A stretch of 64,000 bases of DNA from Gremmenia infestans (Eukaryota > Ascomycota > Leotiomycetes > Helotiales > Hamatocanthoscyphaceae). Below are positions 44,426 to 56,800 of this stretch, one piece after another. The first letter of the stretch is position 1; each line of letters begins with the position of its first letter. A program made the translations under genes and the position numbers. The notes under the pieces are model-generated. The model worked only from the letters and a program-made list of their open reading frames with translations. It was not told the origin of the DNA and searched no databases. Where the stretch lies: NCBI GenBank assembly GCA_032629725.1, contig JAFEVB010000010.1, positions 186,001 to 250,000 of the forward strand, written 5' to 3'.

Positions 44426-45755
44426 ATGTCTGATTTTACCCACAACGATACGGTGGTGCCCTCCATCGAGAGCAACACCAATGGTTCTTCTATCGAGAAC
44501 GCAAAGAACTCCGTCGTCAACAGTAAGGTATGTAGAGACTTGCCACTCGTGCCTGGACATTGCATGGCTAACAGAGCTCTTGAAACAGCAGATAACCAGC
44601 TTCAACACTCCCCCTTTCCGCACAACTAACAAGCTATTCTAGACGCCTCTGCTGCTGCCAACGCAGTTGCTAACCATCCTCTGACCCAAAGTGTTACCAA
44701 CGGTGAGTTATTCAACCTTATCATCGGAAACCGATATTGAGACAAACACTGACAATATTCCCGCAGGACCCGTGGCAGACAACGTCAAGGACCAGCACGC
44801 AAAGACCCAAGCCGAATTCTCCAACCTTGCTGCTGCCCGTACAACCCCGACAACGCCTGCGGCTACTGGTCAACAACTCACACACTACCATTCCTTTTTC
44901 TCAAGTCTGCTCTCATGGGAGAATCCCCGTGCTTCAGGCATTGCCTATGCCTCTGTCGTCCTGTTTATCTTCGCTGCCCGATACCTCGATATTCTCCGAT
45001 ATGCTTTCAAGGTTACATGGATGACTTTGGGTGTTACTGTTCTGGCTGAATTAGCCGGAAAAGCTCTGTTTTCCCACGGCTTCACTTCTCAACTCCGCCC
45101 CAGAAAGTACTACACAGTGTCAAAGTCGACTCTCAACTCTGTCATCGGTGATTTCCACGAGCTCATCAACTTCTTCGTCATTGAGTCTCAGCGTATTGTC
45201 TTTGCTGAGAATGTCTTTGCATCTGGAGCCGTACGCTATCCAACCCCTTTATCTGTATACTCTGCTTACCATTCATAGGCCTTCCTCGGTGCCTTCATCT
45301 CTTACTTTTTGATCAAGTTTGTCCCATTCTGGGGTCTCTCTCTCATCTCTACCTCCGTTCTGTTCCTCACACCTCTTATCTACAAGACGAACAAGGAGGT
45401 CATCGACCAATACCTCCACCAAGCTGCGGATATTGCCAACCAGCAAAGCGAACAAGTCCGACAACTCGCCAGCCACCATGCAGCCCGCGCAACCGAGACT
45501 ACCAAGCAATATGTCGGCGACTATTCCCACAAGGCACAAGAAATGATTGGTAACGCTCGTGGAAGATCTACCTCCCCTGTTCTATCTACCAAACCAGTCA
45601 AAACCGAACCTTTTGTGGCTAAGAATGAGAACACTCCAATAATTAAAAGTGAGGATTTCCCAGCCGCACCGAAGGAGGAGTTCGTATCCGCTCCACCAGT
45701 TGGAGAGGTTGCCAATGCATTGAGGAGCGAGAATGAGCCATTGCTTGCTATCTAA
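44426..45755 (+). CDS. RTN1: Reticulon-like ER-shaping protein
   Basis: Model: join(44426-44522, 44643-44702, 44767-45230, 45279-45755), 365 aa. The reticulon homology domain opens with SLLSWENPRASGIAYASVVL (~91-110). The first long hydrophobic hairpin covers VVLFIFAARYLDILRYAF and VTWMTLGVTVLAEL. A hydrophilic loop (PRKYYTVSKSTLNSVIGDFH) precedes the second hairpin AFLGAFISYFLIKFVPFWGL plus STSVLFLTPLIY. The C-terminal third is an amphipathic helix followed by a Lys/Glu/Pro-rich tail. Reticulons insert as wedges into the ER membrane and curve tubules. The 60-nt second exon and the A|GTAAGG donor are needed to keep frame. N-terminal exon boundaries are the least certain part. Confidence 0.88.
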
Positions 45756-46634
45756 TTGCCTACCTGATGCTCTTCAGTCATGGAGTTCTCTACACCTACA
45801 GTGCAGGAACATAATTACGACAAGGCAGTGCATACTTCTTTATGATGCTATCAGTGCCTGGAGGAGTTGAATACAGGGGCTATTGAAACGATCGACGACT
45901 ACGGTACGAGGAATGATTCGATGCCGGAGCAAGGGTTTGGGCTTAGCATGACCTCATGAAACACTATTGTATTATGATTTGTGGCGATTACAAGAGTTTT
46001 TCCTATTGCGTTTCTCCTTCACTATCTGGCCAGACACCGTCGGAGCTTTTTGGTCTTGCGGAATTCTTAGGTTGACTATCTACTGCATCGCTTGCGTTGT
46101 TTGAGTTATCGAAATTGTGGGGTGGTTGGTAGTATTCATTTCTATATGGAAGTAGTATGGAAATAGAAATGAATTAAATGGAGTCTTCATTTATAGCCTG
46201 CGGACCCCTTGACTCGTGATTTCTGACGCGGAAGAGCAAGACTTTGACAGTATCTAGGTGGAGGTGGGCAGTGTTCATCTCGCACCTTCCATTTATTGGA
46301 GCCACAGCATCGTGCCTGCCTGGAAGCCCTACGAACGTGCTATATATCCGTTGGACCGAGAGACGAGGTGTGCTGTATGCATTTCCATCTTCCTGCAACA
46401 CAAATTGATCCTTAACCTGCAATTGGCAAGCGTATCTGCAAAGTAGACGAGGCTGTCACATAGCCACCGGTGCAACCACACCACCACACACCATGAAGGC
46501 AGTGCTTTGTGAGCCTTGGGAAGGCTCGCCCCTACAAGATCAACTTGAAGTTACTTCTTATTTTCAGTCTTGAATGCAACAGAGGAGCACAGTCTTGTCC
46601 CAGCCATACAGTACCAATACAGTGCCTATCTATA
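45756..46634. other. Intergenic interval, no feature recognised
   Basis: Reticulon 3' flank and upstream region of the next gene. Short open frames at 46174-46446 on both strands look like chance. Confidence 0.5.
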
Positions 46635-48889
46635 ATGGCAGAGCTCGGTGTCGCTGCCAGCGCCATTTCCATAGCTTCAATCGCGATCCAAGTTGGAGAC
46701 AGCATTATCAAGCTCAAAGACTTCTGGAATCATGTCAAGGAGGCCCCAGAAGAGATCAAATGGCTGATGGAAGAGATCGAAACCCTCGGCTTTGTTCTCT
46801 CAGGAGTCGAATCAAGCAAGGCTCATAGCGATCCGCTGCATCTTGAACCAGCGTTCGCAAACAGGTGCCTCGAGTCATGTCGGAAGGGAGCGAGTATCCT
46901 CGAGGCTGTGGTCAAGGAAGCGGATGAGGAGATTCGCAAACGGAGGAAGGTGGGCGGCGTGAAGGCTGTCCTGAAGAAAGGGACAATTGAAAGACTCAAG
47001 GAACGCTTGAGGCGTGCGCAGCTTATGCTGATGCTCTCAAATCAGGCCTACTCTGAGTGCGTATTCCTATTTCTTCGCTTTGTATCGATCACTGATGAAT
47101 ATGGAAATGCAGAGCACTTCAAAAAAAACGGCACGATTTAACCCGAGAATGGGCAGAGCTTCAACAACGACAGCTTGATGAGCTCAGGACAAGTGTGTCT
47201 CAGTCGACGGACGTGGTCTTATCTTTACACACGACGGTTGGCCAACAGGCATCGCTTGCATCACCATCACTATGCAACTCTAGACCTTCCCACGCAGCAA
47301 CGGCCTCCGATTCATTGGAGCGCACGGCTGCGAGCGTTCAGAAAGCGCAAAAGCGACAGCAAACTGTCTTGGCTAGACTTCGTAGTCCTAGATGGATCCC
47401 CTTGATGAGTCGGGTTCTTGAAATCTCTGGCAGTAAAGCACCTTCTGGATGGAACTTCTCGATACGTACTTATAATGTCGTGCCTTGGGACTCACCAGTG
47501 ATGCAGTTTGCAAGGCGCGGCGAGCTCTCTGAACTCCAGAAGCTTATAACAGAGGGCAAAGCGTCCCTGTCAGACTGTGGTGAGCATGGTGAGACTTTGT
47601 TGAGCGTAAGGACCTTTTTATTTGTTTTGTTGTCTTATAACGATCGTATGTTCAAGACGAGCAAGCCTAATACTTCCCAGGTTGCAGTTATAAAACAGAG
47701 ACCCGAGATTGTCAAATTTATAATTTGCCAAGGTTTCGACGATACTAGCCACCCGTGGGTTTCTTCCTGGACACTGAAAAATTGCAACTAATTAAAATAA
47801 AGAAATATATTTTTCACGGGAATTCCTCGTTGGCAATGCAATATCTCCGACGAGGATATCAGGGAGCTCTTGCGATTGATTGTTCCCATAACAGATTTTG
47901 ACTATTTGGACCATCACGGGAAGATTGATAGTTTAACTTTAACTTTTGTGGGGGAAGTGGACTTATTTGCCTGGATTCTTCGCCAGTCAGGCTGTTCCTT
48001 CCGAAACTTGAGTATCTCAGAAAGAGTTGATTGCTGTACAAACCTGCTGTTTCATAATGACGCCTGGCAAGGATTAAACCAGCCGGATGCTGCTGGCTTA
48101 GTGAGGCTTGTTTTCGAGAACATGAAGCTTGATCCTACTGTATGCAAGACAACCGACAACTTAGGACGGTCCCTTATTCACGCGATCGCCAGTAACTTTT
48201 CGTGCATTACTGAAGGACAGCTCGTCAGCGACCTGCATCGTAACGAGTTTAGCACCGTGTACGATCTTCCACATTACTCTTCAGAGCTGCTCTCGTTGTT
48301 ACAGGATGTTATACGCGCTAATTCTAACCTCCATGGTCTAGCCTTCCAACAATTTCCGGCGTACCTAGGCATTGGCGGCGCTCATTTACAGACACCGCTA
48401 TTGTTGGCGTTTTCTGGGGTATTTTGGAATAGGTCCGAGCTCGCGAGTAAATGTGGGTTGATAAAAGTTGCAAGATTAACTATGATAGCCTGGCTAGAAC
48501 AGCTCCAGACTATGGGCATCGACCTACTCGAGTATGGACGGAAGGAAAAAGAATTGCATATTCAGGAGAAGGTGGCCAAAGAGTGTTTCGATTTTTGTTC
48601 GCCGTTTGGGAGGTTCCATTTAAACATACGCCTAATCAGCTTCACCTACGGACCGGAACCGGCCGACTGGCACTTCTGGTTTACGGAAGTGATGCCAAAT
48701 TTCTTTTTACAGTTTTGGGACATGGTTGACCACGCGGAGCGTGCAATGCCTGGGGCGTGGATTGAGGACGATGGATACTTCAACCCTTACTATCCCTATG
48801 ATCCAGAGTACGACTCCTCGCTAGACGATGAAGACTGCGATAGGTGGAAACCTAACGATGAACCTTGGCATGAATCCTGGCGAAAATGA
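46635..48889 (+). CDS. PigL_N/STAND-type N-terminal domain protein with degenerate ankyrin-like middle
   Basis: Model: join(46635-47056, 47113-47605, 47681-47754, 47803-48889), 691 aa. Donors are GTGCGT, GTAAGG and GTGGGT; all junctions restore frame. The N-terminus (MAELGVAASAISIASIAIQV.., then EIETLGFVLSGVES) is the helical domain that starts many fungal NACHT/ankyrin and PigL_N proteins. A coiled coil (RHDLTREWAELQQRQLDELR) follows. About residue 270-330 there is one ankyrin-like unit: SPVMQFARRGELSELQKLI.. and GETLLS/VAVIKQRPEIVKFIICQGFD. The C-terminal half (VFENMKLDPTVCKTTDNLGR.., FWDMVDHAERAMPGAWIED) is of a type found in related fungal proteins without a known name. The acidic C-terminus is rich in Asp and Tyr. 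Signalling or incompatibility functions are inference. Confidence 0.78.
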
Positions 48890-50569
48890 TTTTCTTTTAA
48901 TTCCTAGTATCTAATTCATGTATATACCGCTATAAAGAGCACACTTCTTCCAAGCCCAGCCTTCTTTATACTTCGTATCCAAGCTTCGTGATCACAGTCG
49001 TATTCATCACGCTGCTTGCAACTCCCATTCAGGCCCTTTTCACGCAATATCTCAACCTCCCGTATTAAACGAAACCACCTTTTTTACAACTTCAAGCAAG
49101 TCCTCCCCCCCCTCCCTTCCTCATCTATATTACTTTTCGCAAGGGAAGTTTGTATAGAGATAACGTGATGAGACTTGATTATTTAGATTCTATCTACGGT
49201 ATTACACACACTAAAGTCTATTTATTCATTTACTGGTTGATTAATCTGAAAGTACGAAGTCTTTAGATTAATATTATCAGGATCCCGCTCTACTTGACAC
49301 TGCACCGCTTCGCGCTCGCCTTGGCGGAGATGGTTTGGTTTGTTTATATACTGAGGGATGGGTATATGGGTAGGAGAGGACATAGATGTGCTAAGGTGTG
49401 GTGAGGTGAGGTGAGGTGAAATGAGGTTGTTGTAAGGTAAGGTGGGCATTTGGCTTATTGGTGGGGGTGAGTTGGGTTTATTGCATTGTGTTTAAGAATG
49501 TTTGATGTATGGCGCTGGTTGTGTACTTTTGCGGTCTTAAGGAGTAGACAGCGATGGTGTATAGTATATGTCTGTCTTTAGAGTGAGGTCTTGGGCCTTT
49601 ATTCTGGATTTGAGGATGGGATTTTGGCGGTGTTTCTAACAAGGTGGTTGCACTTATAGCATTGAGCAAAAGATACGACTTTGATCGAGTTTTTTGCAGA
49701 GGACTTGTTGGCAAACGTATGTAGCTTCAAGGTTGATTTCAGAATGTGGAATGGTTTGAAAATTGAAAGTGATTTATACTAGAAGTTGGGAATGGGAATG
49801 GGAATTTTTGTTTGCCAGGTAGCTGTAAGTAATAGGTTGCAACTCTTACTTATGCACATGGCCACTTCCGATATGCGTTTATGAGTAAGCTGTCTATATT
49901 GTATCTTCCTTTAGACTGGCTTATTTTAATTCGAACTCCTTTATGTCCTGTTGGATTGCTTTTCCGCCGCTTCGAGGGAGGTGATCGTCAGCTTAGTCCT
50001 CCGTGTACATGCATATGCGTTGTATCGTTAGCGCTTGCCGCTCTTAGATATAGCATCTATTGTGATATATCCTACTATAGAGCTAAATAAATAAATTTTA
50101 GAGCGAATTCATTTGCTAGGGTTGTTTCATGTAATACTCTTCTCTAGATCTCTTTTGGGGTTGGGATATATATCATCGTTAATGTGAAGCCTGCCTGTCG
50201 GGAACTTCCCCATTTTTGGTTCCTAACGTCAAAGTCATATTTCTTGTCACCAACTGCTACCTCGCAAGTTTGTTCCTAGTTAGAGGTGATATAAGCATGG
50301 CTTTGATTTGGTAGGTCCTCGTTCAAGCGGCCAATTAAAACCAATCAGCTTTATCATAATCCTTGGTTACGAAATTTCGAGGCAGCACTTCGTACGAATT
50401 ATATACGTAAAGTACCTTTCAGTATAAATGGCAATTGTCCATTTCTGGTAAGTAGATCGGCTACTCAAGCACAAATAAAAACCATCCCACGTCACGTTCG
50501 CATACCTACCAAACGTGAATCTCCTCGCCACCACTACCAAAGCATATCCCAAGCAACGCCAGCTATCAT
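48890..50569. other. Intergenic interval without a supported gene
   Basis: 1.7 kb, moderately AT-rich. It contains a GGTGA pentanucleotide run at 49400-49419. Two small minus-strand open frames (49222-49449, 49478-49714) lack any motif. No RNA gene was recognised. Confidence 0.5.
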
Positions 50570-51375
50570 GTCCTCACCACAGACATTCTTCATCACAGGA
50601 GCATCCGGCTCCCAATGCGGTGCTGTAGCACGCAAACTCCTAGCATCAGGCCACAAAGTCCAAGGCTCGGGTCCGCCACCCTTCCAAACCCAGCTCCCTC
50701 GCTCTCCAGAAGCTAGGCGCAATACTCATCCACGGCGATTACGATGACATCCCCGCGCTGCAAAAAGCAGCAACAGAATGCAACGGTGTCTTTATCCTCA
50801 CCGTGACCACGCAAACACCGGGTCAAGAGTTAGAGCACGCACAGAACATCATTGCGGCGGCGAAAACGGCGGGTATCAAGCACGCTGTGTGTTCCAAAGT
50901 CACGCGCGCAGAAGAGAGTGAACGTTTCTCGTTCACCGTTCCAGGAAACGTTTTCGTGACCAGGTATTGAGAGTCAAAAAAGGGTCTCCAGGCTGCGGTC
51001 CAGAATGCTGGATTTGAGACCTGGACGATATTGCAGCCTGCTTGGCTTATGAAGAATTGGATTGCGCCTGTGTCGCTATTCTATTTCGCCGAGTTGAAGG
51101 GGGAAAAGGTGCTTGTTTCTTCTTTTGCGCAGGATACAAAGATCCATTTGACGGATGAGGAGGATGTGGGGAGTTTTGCGGTCAAGGCGCTTACGGAGAA
51201 GGAAAGTGGGCTGGGAGGGAAGGTTGTGCCGATTGCAAGTGAGGGGTTGACGATTGGAGAGTGTGCTGATGTTATGAGTGAGGTTTCTGGAATCAAGATT
51301 GGGTGGAAGGATATGAGTGAGGAGGATATTGAGAAGGAGAAGAATCTTAGTCCGCTGGTTGCTACGCAGCTTTGA
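50570..51375 (+). pseudogene. NmrA-like NAD(P)-binding protein, frameshifted and nonsense-mutated
   Basis: It opens with a perfect Rossmann motif (MSSPQTFFITGASGSQCGAV) and continues ARKLLASGHKV. About codon 35 (near 50664) the frame shifts by one base, apparently one extra G in CAAGGCTCGG. Reading then resumes as RVRHPSKPSSLALQKLGAIL.., GVFILTVTTQTPGQELEHA, AGIKHAVCSKV. A TGA at about 50968-50970 stands where Trp is expected (TRY-stop-ESKKGLQAAVQNAG). The third part, GFETWTILQPAWLMKNWIAP to the C-terminus, is intact. NmrA-fold redox-sensor/reductase proteins are about this length (~270 aa). No intron of acceptable length can remove either lesion. Codon use is otherwise normal, so inactivation is recent. 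Confidence 0.8.
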
Positions 51376-51843
51376 CAGAGGTATGATGGCTCTAAGGTTG
51401 ATATTGAAAAAGTGAAGAGTTATGGAGTTCCATTAACTTCATTCAAACAGTTTTTGGAGAATCATAAAGAGGGGTTACTTGCAGCTGTTCAAGATTAGAT
51501 GCGATCAATATCAAATATCAATGTCTGACCAAAGGATTTCTCACCAGTCCAGGGATTTCTAACAACTTGCTGCGCAAATTGGTCTGCTAATACAAAGGCT
51601 TGAAATCCTCAATTTCGTTGCCGAAATATCCTAAAGTATATACTTCCACTGAGAAGTTGGTCAAGTCAAATCTTGAGTCAGAACCAAAAGCAGCACACGC
51701 AGACCTAAGCAGTTCTATTCAGGGATCAAACAACTCCATTTCTAATCTACACGATAAAAGGTATATACACAAGAACATAACTCGATCTCATAGGCCTAGA
51801 AAGGTAGGCCATTTCACAACATCCAACCAGAATGTTCCATCAT
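51376..51843. other. Intergenic interval, no feature recognised
   Basis: 3' flanks of two convergent loci. A short open frame at 51600-51887 overlaps the end of the next gene and has no motif. Confidence 0.5.
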
Positions 51844-52677
51844 TCAACAATCATCGTCATCCTCATCATCATCAGGAGTGCCAGTAGCTGATGGAGTAGC
51901 GACGGCAGTGCTCGAAACAGAAATGGACTTAACAGTCTGGAGAGTTGTGGGGATTGCGCTGGAGGTGATGGAAACAGACGTAGACACAACAGTCTGAAGA
52001 GTCGTCGGTACTACGCTAGAGGTCGAGACAACAGCTGCCTGGGTAGAAATCGTAGAGACAGATGCAGAAGCAGATACAGAAGCCACAGCACCCGACCCCC
52101 CAACAGTGAAATCAACACAAGACTCATACGTCTGATCAATGCTCGCAGCATTCCACCAATGCTGCACCACGCACGCACCTGCCGTAGCACACGTATCCCC
52201 AAGATCAGAAGGAATGGTAATAGAAAACGACGTTTCGTTAGCCGGAATCGTCTTCGAGTTATCTCCGAAATCAACATATGTGAGGAGCGGCTCCCCAATA
52301 ATGGCATTAGTAGCCGTGTTCACAATCGACACATTTGCTGTTCCCGTATGAGGAGCGCGAACATCGAATTTAAAAGCAACAGTCTGACCCGCGGTCCAGG
52401 ACTGCACATTGGCAGTGTTGTCGGCGAATTTATAGCCCTTGCACTGCCAGATATTGCATTCGGCTGCGTTGTAGTCGGTCTGGGAGCTGGCGACCTGGAG
52501 TTCGCCTTGGATATTGCCGTAGTTGTCGGATGCTTGGTTGTTGTAGACTTGTTCGCCGCAGGCTGCTTTCATGGCGGTACCGGCGAGACGGGCTTGTGGG
52601 GAGGTGATGAAGCCGTGGGCGGAGATGGTGGTTATGAGGCTAGCCAAGGCGGCGAGGTTGGATGATGAGTATTGCAT
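51844..52677 (-). CDS. Secreted chitin-binding type-4 / LPMO-like protein with Ser/Thr-rich tail
   Basis: 277 aa, no intron. Signal peptide 1-20 (..LASLITTISA) is followed directly by His21 in HGFITSPQAR. An N-terminal His exposed after cleavage is the first ligand of the copper histidine brace of lytic polysaccharide monooxygenases. The rest of the domain (ACGEQVYNNQ, CNIWQCKGYKF, WTAGQTVAFKFDVRAPHTGT, GACVVQHWWNAASIDQTYESC) resembles fungal chitin-binding type-4 (PF03067-like) proteins. His184 in the HWWNA stretch or the PHTG histidine may supply the second copper ligand. Residues ~205-262 are a Ser/Thr/Val-rich linker with two near-identical repeats (VVPTTLQTVVSTSV / AIPTTLQTVKSISV). The protein ends in DDDEDDDDC. 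The frame is open upstream, but only the ATG at 52677 gives a signal peptide. Confidence 0.78.
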   Translation of the reverse strand: MQYSSSNLAALASLITTISAHGFITSPQARLAGTAMKAACGEQVYNNQASDNYGNIQGELQVASSQTDYNAAECNIWQCKGYKFADNTANVQSWTAGQTVAFKFDVRAPHTGTANVSIVNTATNAIIGEPLLTYVDFGDNSKTIPANETSFSITIPSDLGDTCATAGACVVQHWWNAASIDQTYESCVDFTVGGSGAVASVSASASVSTISTQAAVVSTSSVVPTTLQTVVSTSVSITSSAIPTTLQTVKSISVSSTAVATPSATGTPDDDEDDDDC

Positions 52678-53846
52678 TTTGAGATGGGTATATGGGACTT
52701 GTGGAAGAAGCAATGACCAGCAGAGTTGAATAAATGAATGTAAGGGAAGAAAAGAATGTGATGGTGCTTGACCGAAGAGAACGTATTGCTCAGCAATAGA
52801 CAGCGACTGTGAAAGAAAGTGAAGATGAAGATGCAATTGAAAGGAAAGAAAATTGAGGTTCGAAAGCATTTCTATTATATTGAACGAAAGTAAATGGAGC
52901 CACAAACTCCAGCTCCACTATGACCCACGAGTCCCATCCATAAGATGAACTGTTTGGCGGAGAAATCATATTCCGCCTGAAAGTATTGCAAGTGGATAGC
53001 AGTTAACTCGCCTTTCTTCTAAGTCTGATACTCCCCACTGCTTAGCGCGGACCGCTAGAATTCTACATATATAACTGGCCTATCCGAAAGAACCCTAGTA
53101 TAAGCCTTAGAATAGTGGGACTAACCCGATTCAAAGTGAGACTTCTCAATTAGAGCCCTGTAATAGTCAAATCCAAGCTCTTTGAGTGGTGCGCAATATG
53201 TATTTATGGAAAACAGTGGGTAATTCAGACTTAAACAAAAGCGAGCACTAACCCCTGAGCAATGCTCTTACTTAAGATAACATCAAAGCTTCAGATCCCG
53301 AGTACCGACGTGGCGACGCGGGTCAACCAAAGACTAACTTGATGCCCGTACCACGAGGCGAATTGCAATTTGCAGTCTTCGAAACCGCCACGTCGGGACC
53401 CCTTGTTAGATAGATATTAACTTTATTTCCATTGGCATCGCAAAGGATGACAACTGGAAAGAACAATCAATGTATCTGCTGCAAGAAGGAAGTGACGCAG
53501 GGTCAGTGATTATAATTGGCCCCACGGCGACGTTTCAACGTCGCCGTTTCGAAACGAGGAAGGGGTCTTGGCGCCTGGATTTCCAAGTGGGTCGACATGA
53601 GATTTGCACAAGCGATGCGTGCGTGCCTGTTGCTTTAAACAAAACAAAACCATGGACGGTCGGTCTATTACTTCCCAAACAGCAAAGATATCTAGAAGAG
53701 GGCAAGTGGAACAGTTGGGATTTTTATATATGAAAAAGCCAACTTGGCTGCTCTGCCACTTGGAAGCAGCCAGATTAACACATACTGAATCCACAAATGT
53801 AGCACGGGGATAGATTGATATTTTTTCATTCGAATTGGGTATCATG
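52678..53846. other. Intergenic interval with palindromic GC-rich motifs
   Basis: Promoter of the LPMO-like gene and 3' flank of the Bre4-like gene. It contains an inverted pair (CCGACGTGGCG at 53305-53315, CGCCACGTCGG at 53386-53396), a 24-bp hairpin at 53524-53547 and a perfect 12-bp palindrome CGTTTCGAAACG at 53545-53556. No gene is supported. Confidence 0.5.
53524..53556. repeat. Hairpin plus adjoining palindrome
   Basis: 53524-53547 has 11-bp perfect arms (ACGGCGACGTT / AACGTCGCCGT) around a 2-nt loop. It overlaps the 12-bp palindrome CGTTTCGAAACG by three bases. Confidence 0.8.
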
Positions 53847-56800
53847 TTATATCGCAGTCGAGTTGCCCCCTCTATCTACACGCTTCCCCTTTGCGTCTTC
53901 ATTAAGACTTCTAGTCTTCTGTAACTTCGCCTCTGAGAGTCTCCGACTCCTGACTCTCTGCAATGATCTAGGCAGTTCTTCCTCGTTCGCTTGCTTTTGC
54001 TTCTCGAATTGCTGAGCTTCACTCATCTCACTGTCTGTCTGCTTCGAGAACGTTCCTCTCCTCTTCTTAGGGGGTGCCCTCTTTTCGTTTTCAGGTTCAG
54101 GCATAACATCTCTTTCCTCATCCTCGTCCGCCTGATCATTTTGCTGAAGAGAAGTTGAGTCGGCTGTACTATTGAGCTCATCAAGTCCGTTTCCCCTTTC
54201 AATCCTCTCAATATACTCCCGATATGTCGGTCTCGTCAACAACCCACTCCTAAATTCATTTGCCCCAACCAGCAACTTCGTAAGATCAACCAGCTCCTCC
54301 AGGTATTCAATAACCTCAATTTGCCCCGCGCTCGCGGCGTTCCAGCTCTGAAACTTTTGCCTGACAACGCGTTTGATCATTGCCATTTCGATTTCCGAGC
54401 GCAGTGTATCTGGGGCATCGTTCGCGACGACAACTTCTCGGACGCGGTTCACCATTCGTAGATGTGCTAGGCGAGCAGAAGGCAGGAATTGTGGGAGTGG
54501 AATTTTGGTAGTCAGAGCTTCGTGAACAGCAAAGAGGATTAGCGTGATAGAACTAGCGACATTGCGGCGATAGGCGAAGACTTGTGCGTTTAATTCCTCC
54601 AGGACACCAGAACCGTACTCGTGGCGTAGGTGGTGCATGTTGTCCATTCTGTCCACTATGGCATGTAGCACGTACAAAATCTCTGCGTAGGCGAGGGCGA
54701 GGCCTTTGAAAGAGCCTTTGAGGCGGGGTTCGTGGGCACAGAAGGGAAGGAAAGTTTCTGCTGCTGTGAGAGCACCTTCAGCTTTGCCTTTTGCGCGCTC
54801 GAAGCGTTGCATGACGCCTCCTGCGTGGACATCAACGTTGGCTGCGGTTTCGATACCGTAGGCGAGGCAGGCCTCCATTTCGATGATACGGCTGATGGAT
54901 GATGCTAAGGATTCGACTAGACGGTCTCGGGCTTTTACTGGGAAGAGGACCAATTCGACGATGAGAGCCACGACGCCGCCGATGAGAAAGGCAATCCAGC
55001 GCTTCAGAAAGTTTTCCGTTGCAGAGCCGGGAACAGTGTGGTCTATTGTAGCTAAAGCTACAATACACATGGAAATGATGGACACCATCCCGGCCTTGAT
55101 ATACTTGCTTCCTAGTTGGATGTACGTCGAAGGTATGATGCCAATAACGAGTAAAACCACACAAACAACACGATTGCCATTTCCGGCCTGATAAGCGGCA
55201 TAGCCCCATATACAACCTATTGTAGTCCCTACTGCTCGCAACATGAAAGTCATTACTGATGTGCCAATAGCGACTTCCGTGATCAAGACGAGTTGCAACG
55301 CTGCCCAAAGACCGCGATTAAGAGAATACCAAGTATTCCATTTGTATACAAAGGCAGGCCAGGTGACGAGGAAGACGGCAATCGTGAGTTTGAGGGCATA
55401 GAAAAAATCATCGCTCTCAGCTAAGTATTCAATGCCATCCGCAAGGTTATGCCGGAGTCGATCGATCAAGGGAAGTTTCTTGGAGCTAAGGATCTCTGAT
55501 TTTGTGGCCTTCTTCGCTGGTTTTGGCATTTGTAGCCGCGACCCCTTCGTCGGAGCGGACTCGATGTCCTTTTTCGTGAGTAAAGACTCATTGCTCGTGG
55601 CAGAATCGTCGTCATCTTCTTCCGAGGCCGTATTTGTCTTGCCGGTTCTTGCTTCCTTTTTACCATTTTCAGGTAATGCAAACATGTCCTCTTCTCCTCC
55701 AGAGGCCAACCACTTTTGCCAATTGATTCGAGGAAGATAGATGCGTCGTCTACCGTGTCGAGCCTGTCGTTTTTCAACCAGGACTCGGGATTGATTTAGC
55801 ATTTGAAGAGTCTGAAAAGCAGCATGTCGGAGATTTAGAAGGAATGACGAAATCAGGAATGTCTCCATTCTCGGCATGATGTCCACCTGGGGATGATCTA
55901 GATCCTGCAATGCTGCCGCGCCTTCGAGAGCACTAGCAGAGTTCTTGTCGAAGTCTGCCAATGCTTCTATCAATATATCGATCCGGATGTCAATCTCTTG
56001 CAGTTGGATGCCTTTCGGCGCGCGAGCACCCGATGGCAGTTTGGGGACCTCATAGCAGTAGGCTAGACATGAGGTCACAACGTCAACACTTCTATCGATT
56101 TTTTCTTGCAGGTCGGCGAGTGGTTTCGCGATTTGGGCCACCAGATACTTGAGTAACTCAATATCGCCAGACTCAATTTCTTTCCTTGGCTTGATGAGTT
56201 CCAGATTATCTTTGTCTTCTTCTAGCTTGGTCTTGCTCTTCCGTTTCTTCTTCGACCTTTTCTTGTCTTTCTTCTTGGCAGTCTTTTCGTCCGTGGAGTC
56301 ATCATGCGAGCTGTTTGCCCTGGAAACGGGTCGTGAAGATTCATCCCCGCTTTCAAAATTCGCTTCTTCAGCGACACCGTTGAGCTGGTGTTCAGCCTTG
56401 TTTTCAATCTCTTTCTTGTCATCGTCGTCACCCATAAGAGCATACTTGCTCTCACAGGCCCCAATGAGAGCGATGGTATTTGCAACGAGCTTCTTCATGT
56501 GAGTGTCACTAATCGGTTTCAAGTCTCGAGGTGGCAAGACAGCCCAAGTGAGCTCGAAATTGCATTCCATTTGCGCGGCTTTGCAGCTTGCCAGCTTGGC
56601 ACGTAGTTTTGCCTTTGAATCTGTCAATGATTTAAGCTTGACGGATTTCGGCTCTTTATTGGATGCAGATTTGCTATTCTTGTCCTTTTGGAAAAGATTT
56701 TTGATTTTGGCCGCGAACGAGATCTTGGTTTCCGCTCTGGGCTCCTCGTCATCGTTCTTAGGAGCCGTCTCCTCTTCAATGGGCGATTCGACATCTTTCT

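Noticed and set aside
49222..49714. Two small minus-strand open frames
   Set aside because: No recognisable protein features, AT-rich context, no splice partners.
51031..51375. Independent 114-aa gene starting at the internal ATG
   Set aside because: It is the C-terminal remnant of the broken NmrA-like gene that starts at 50570.
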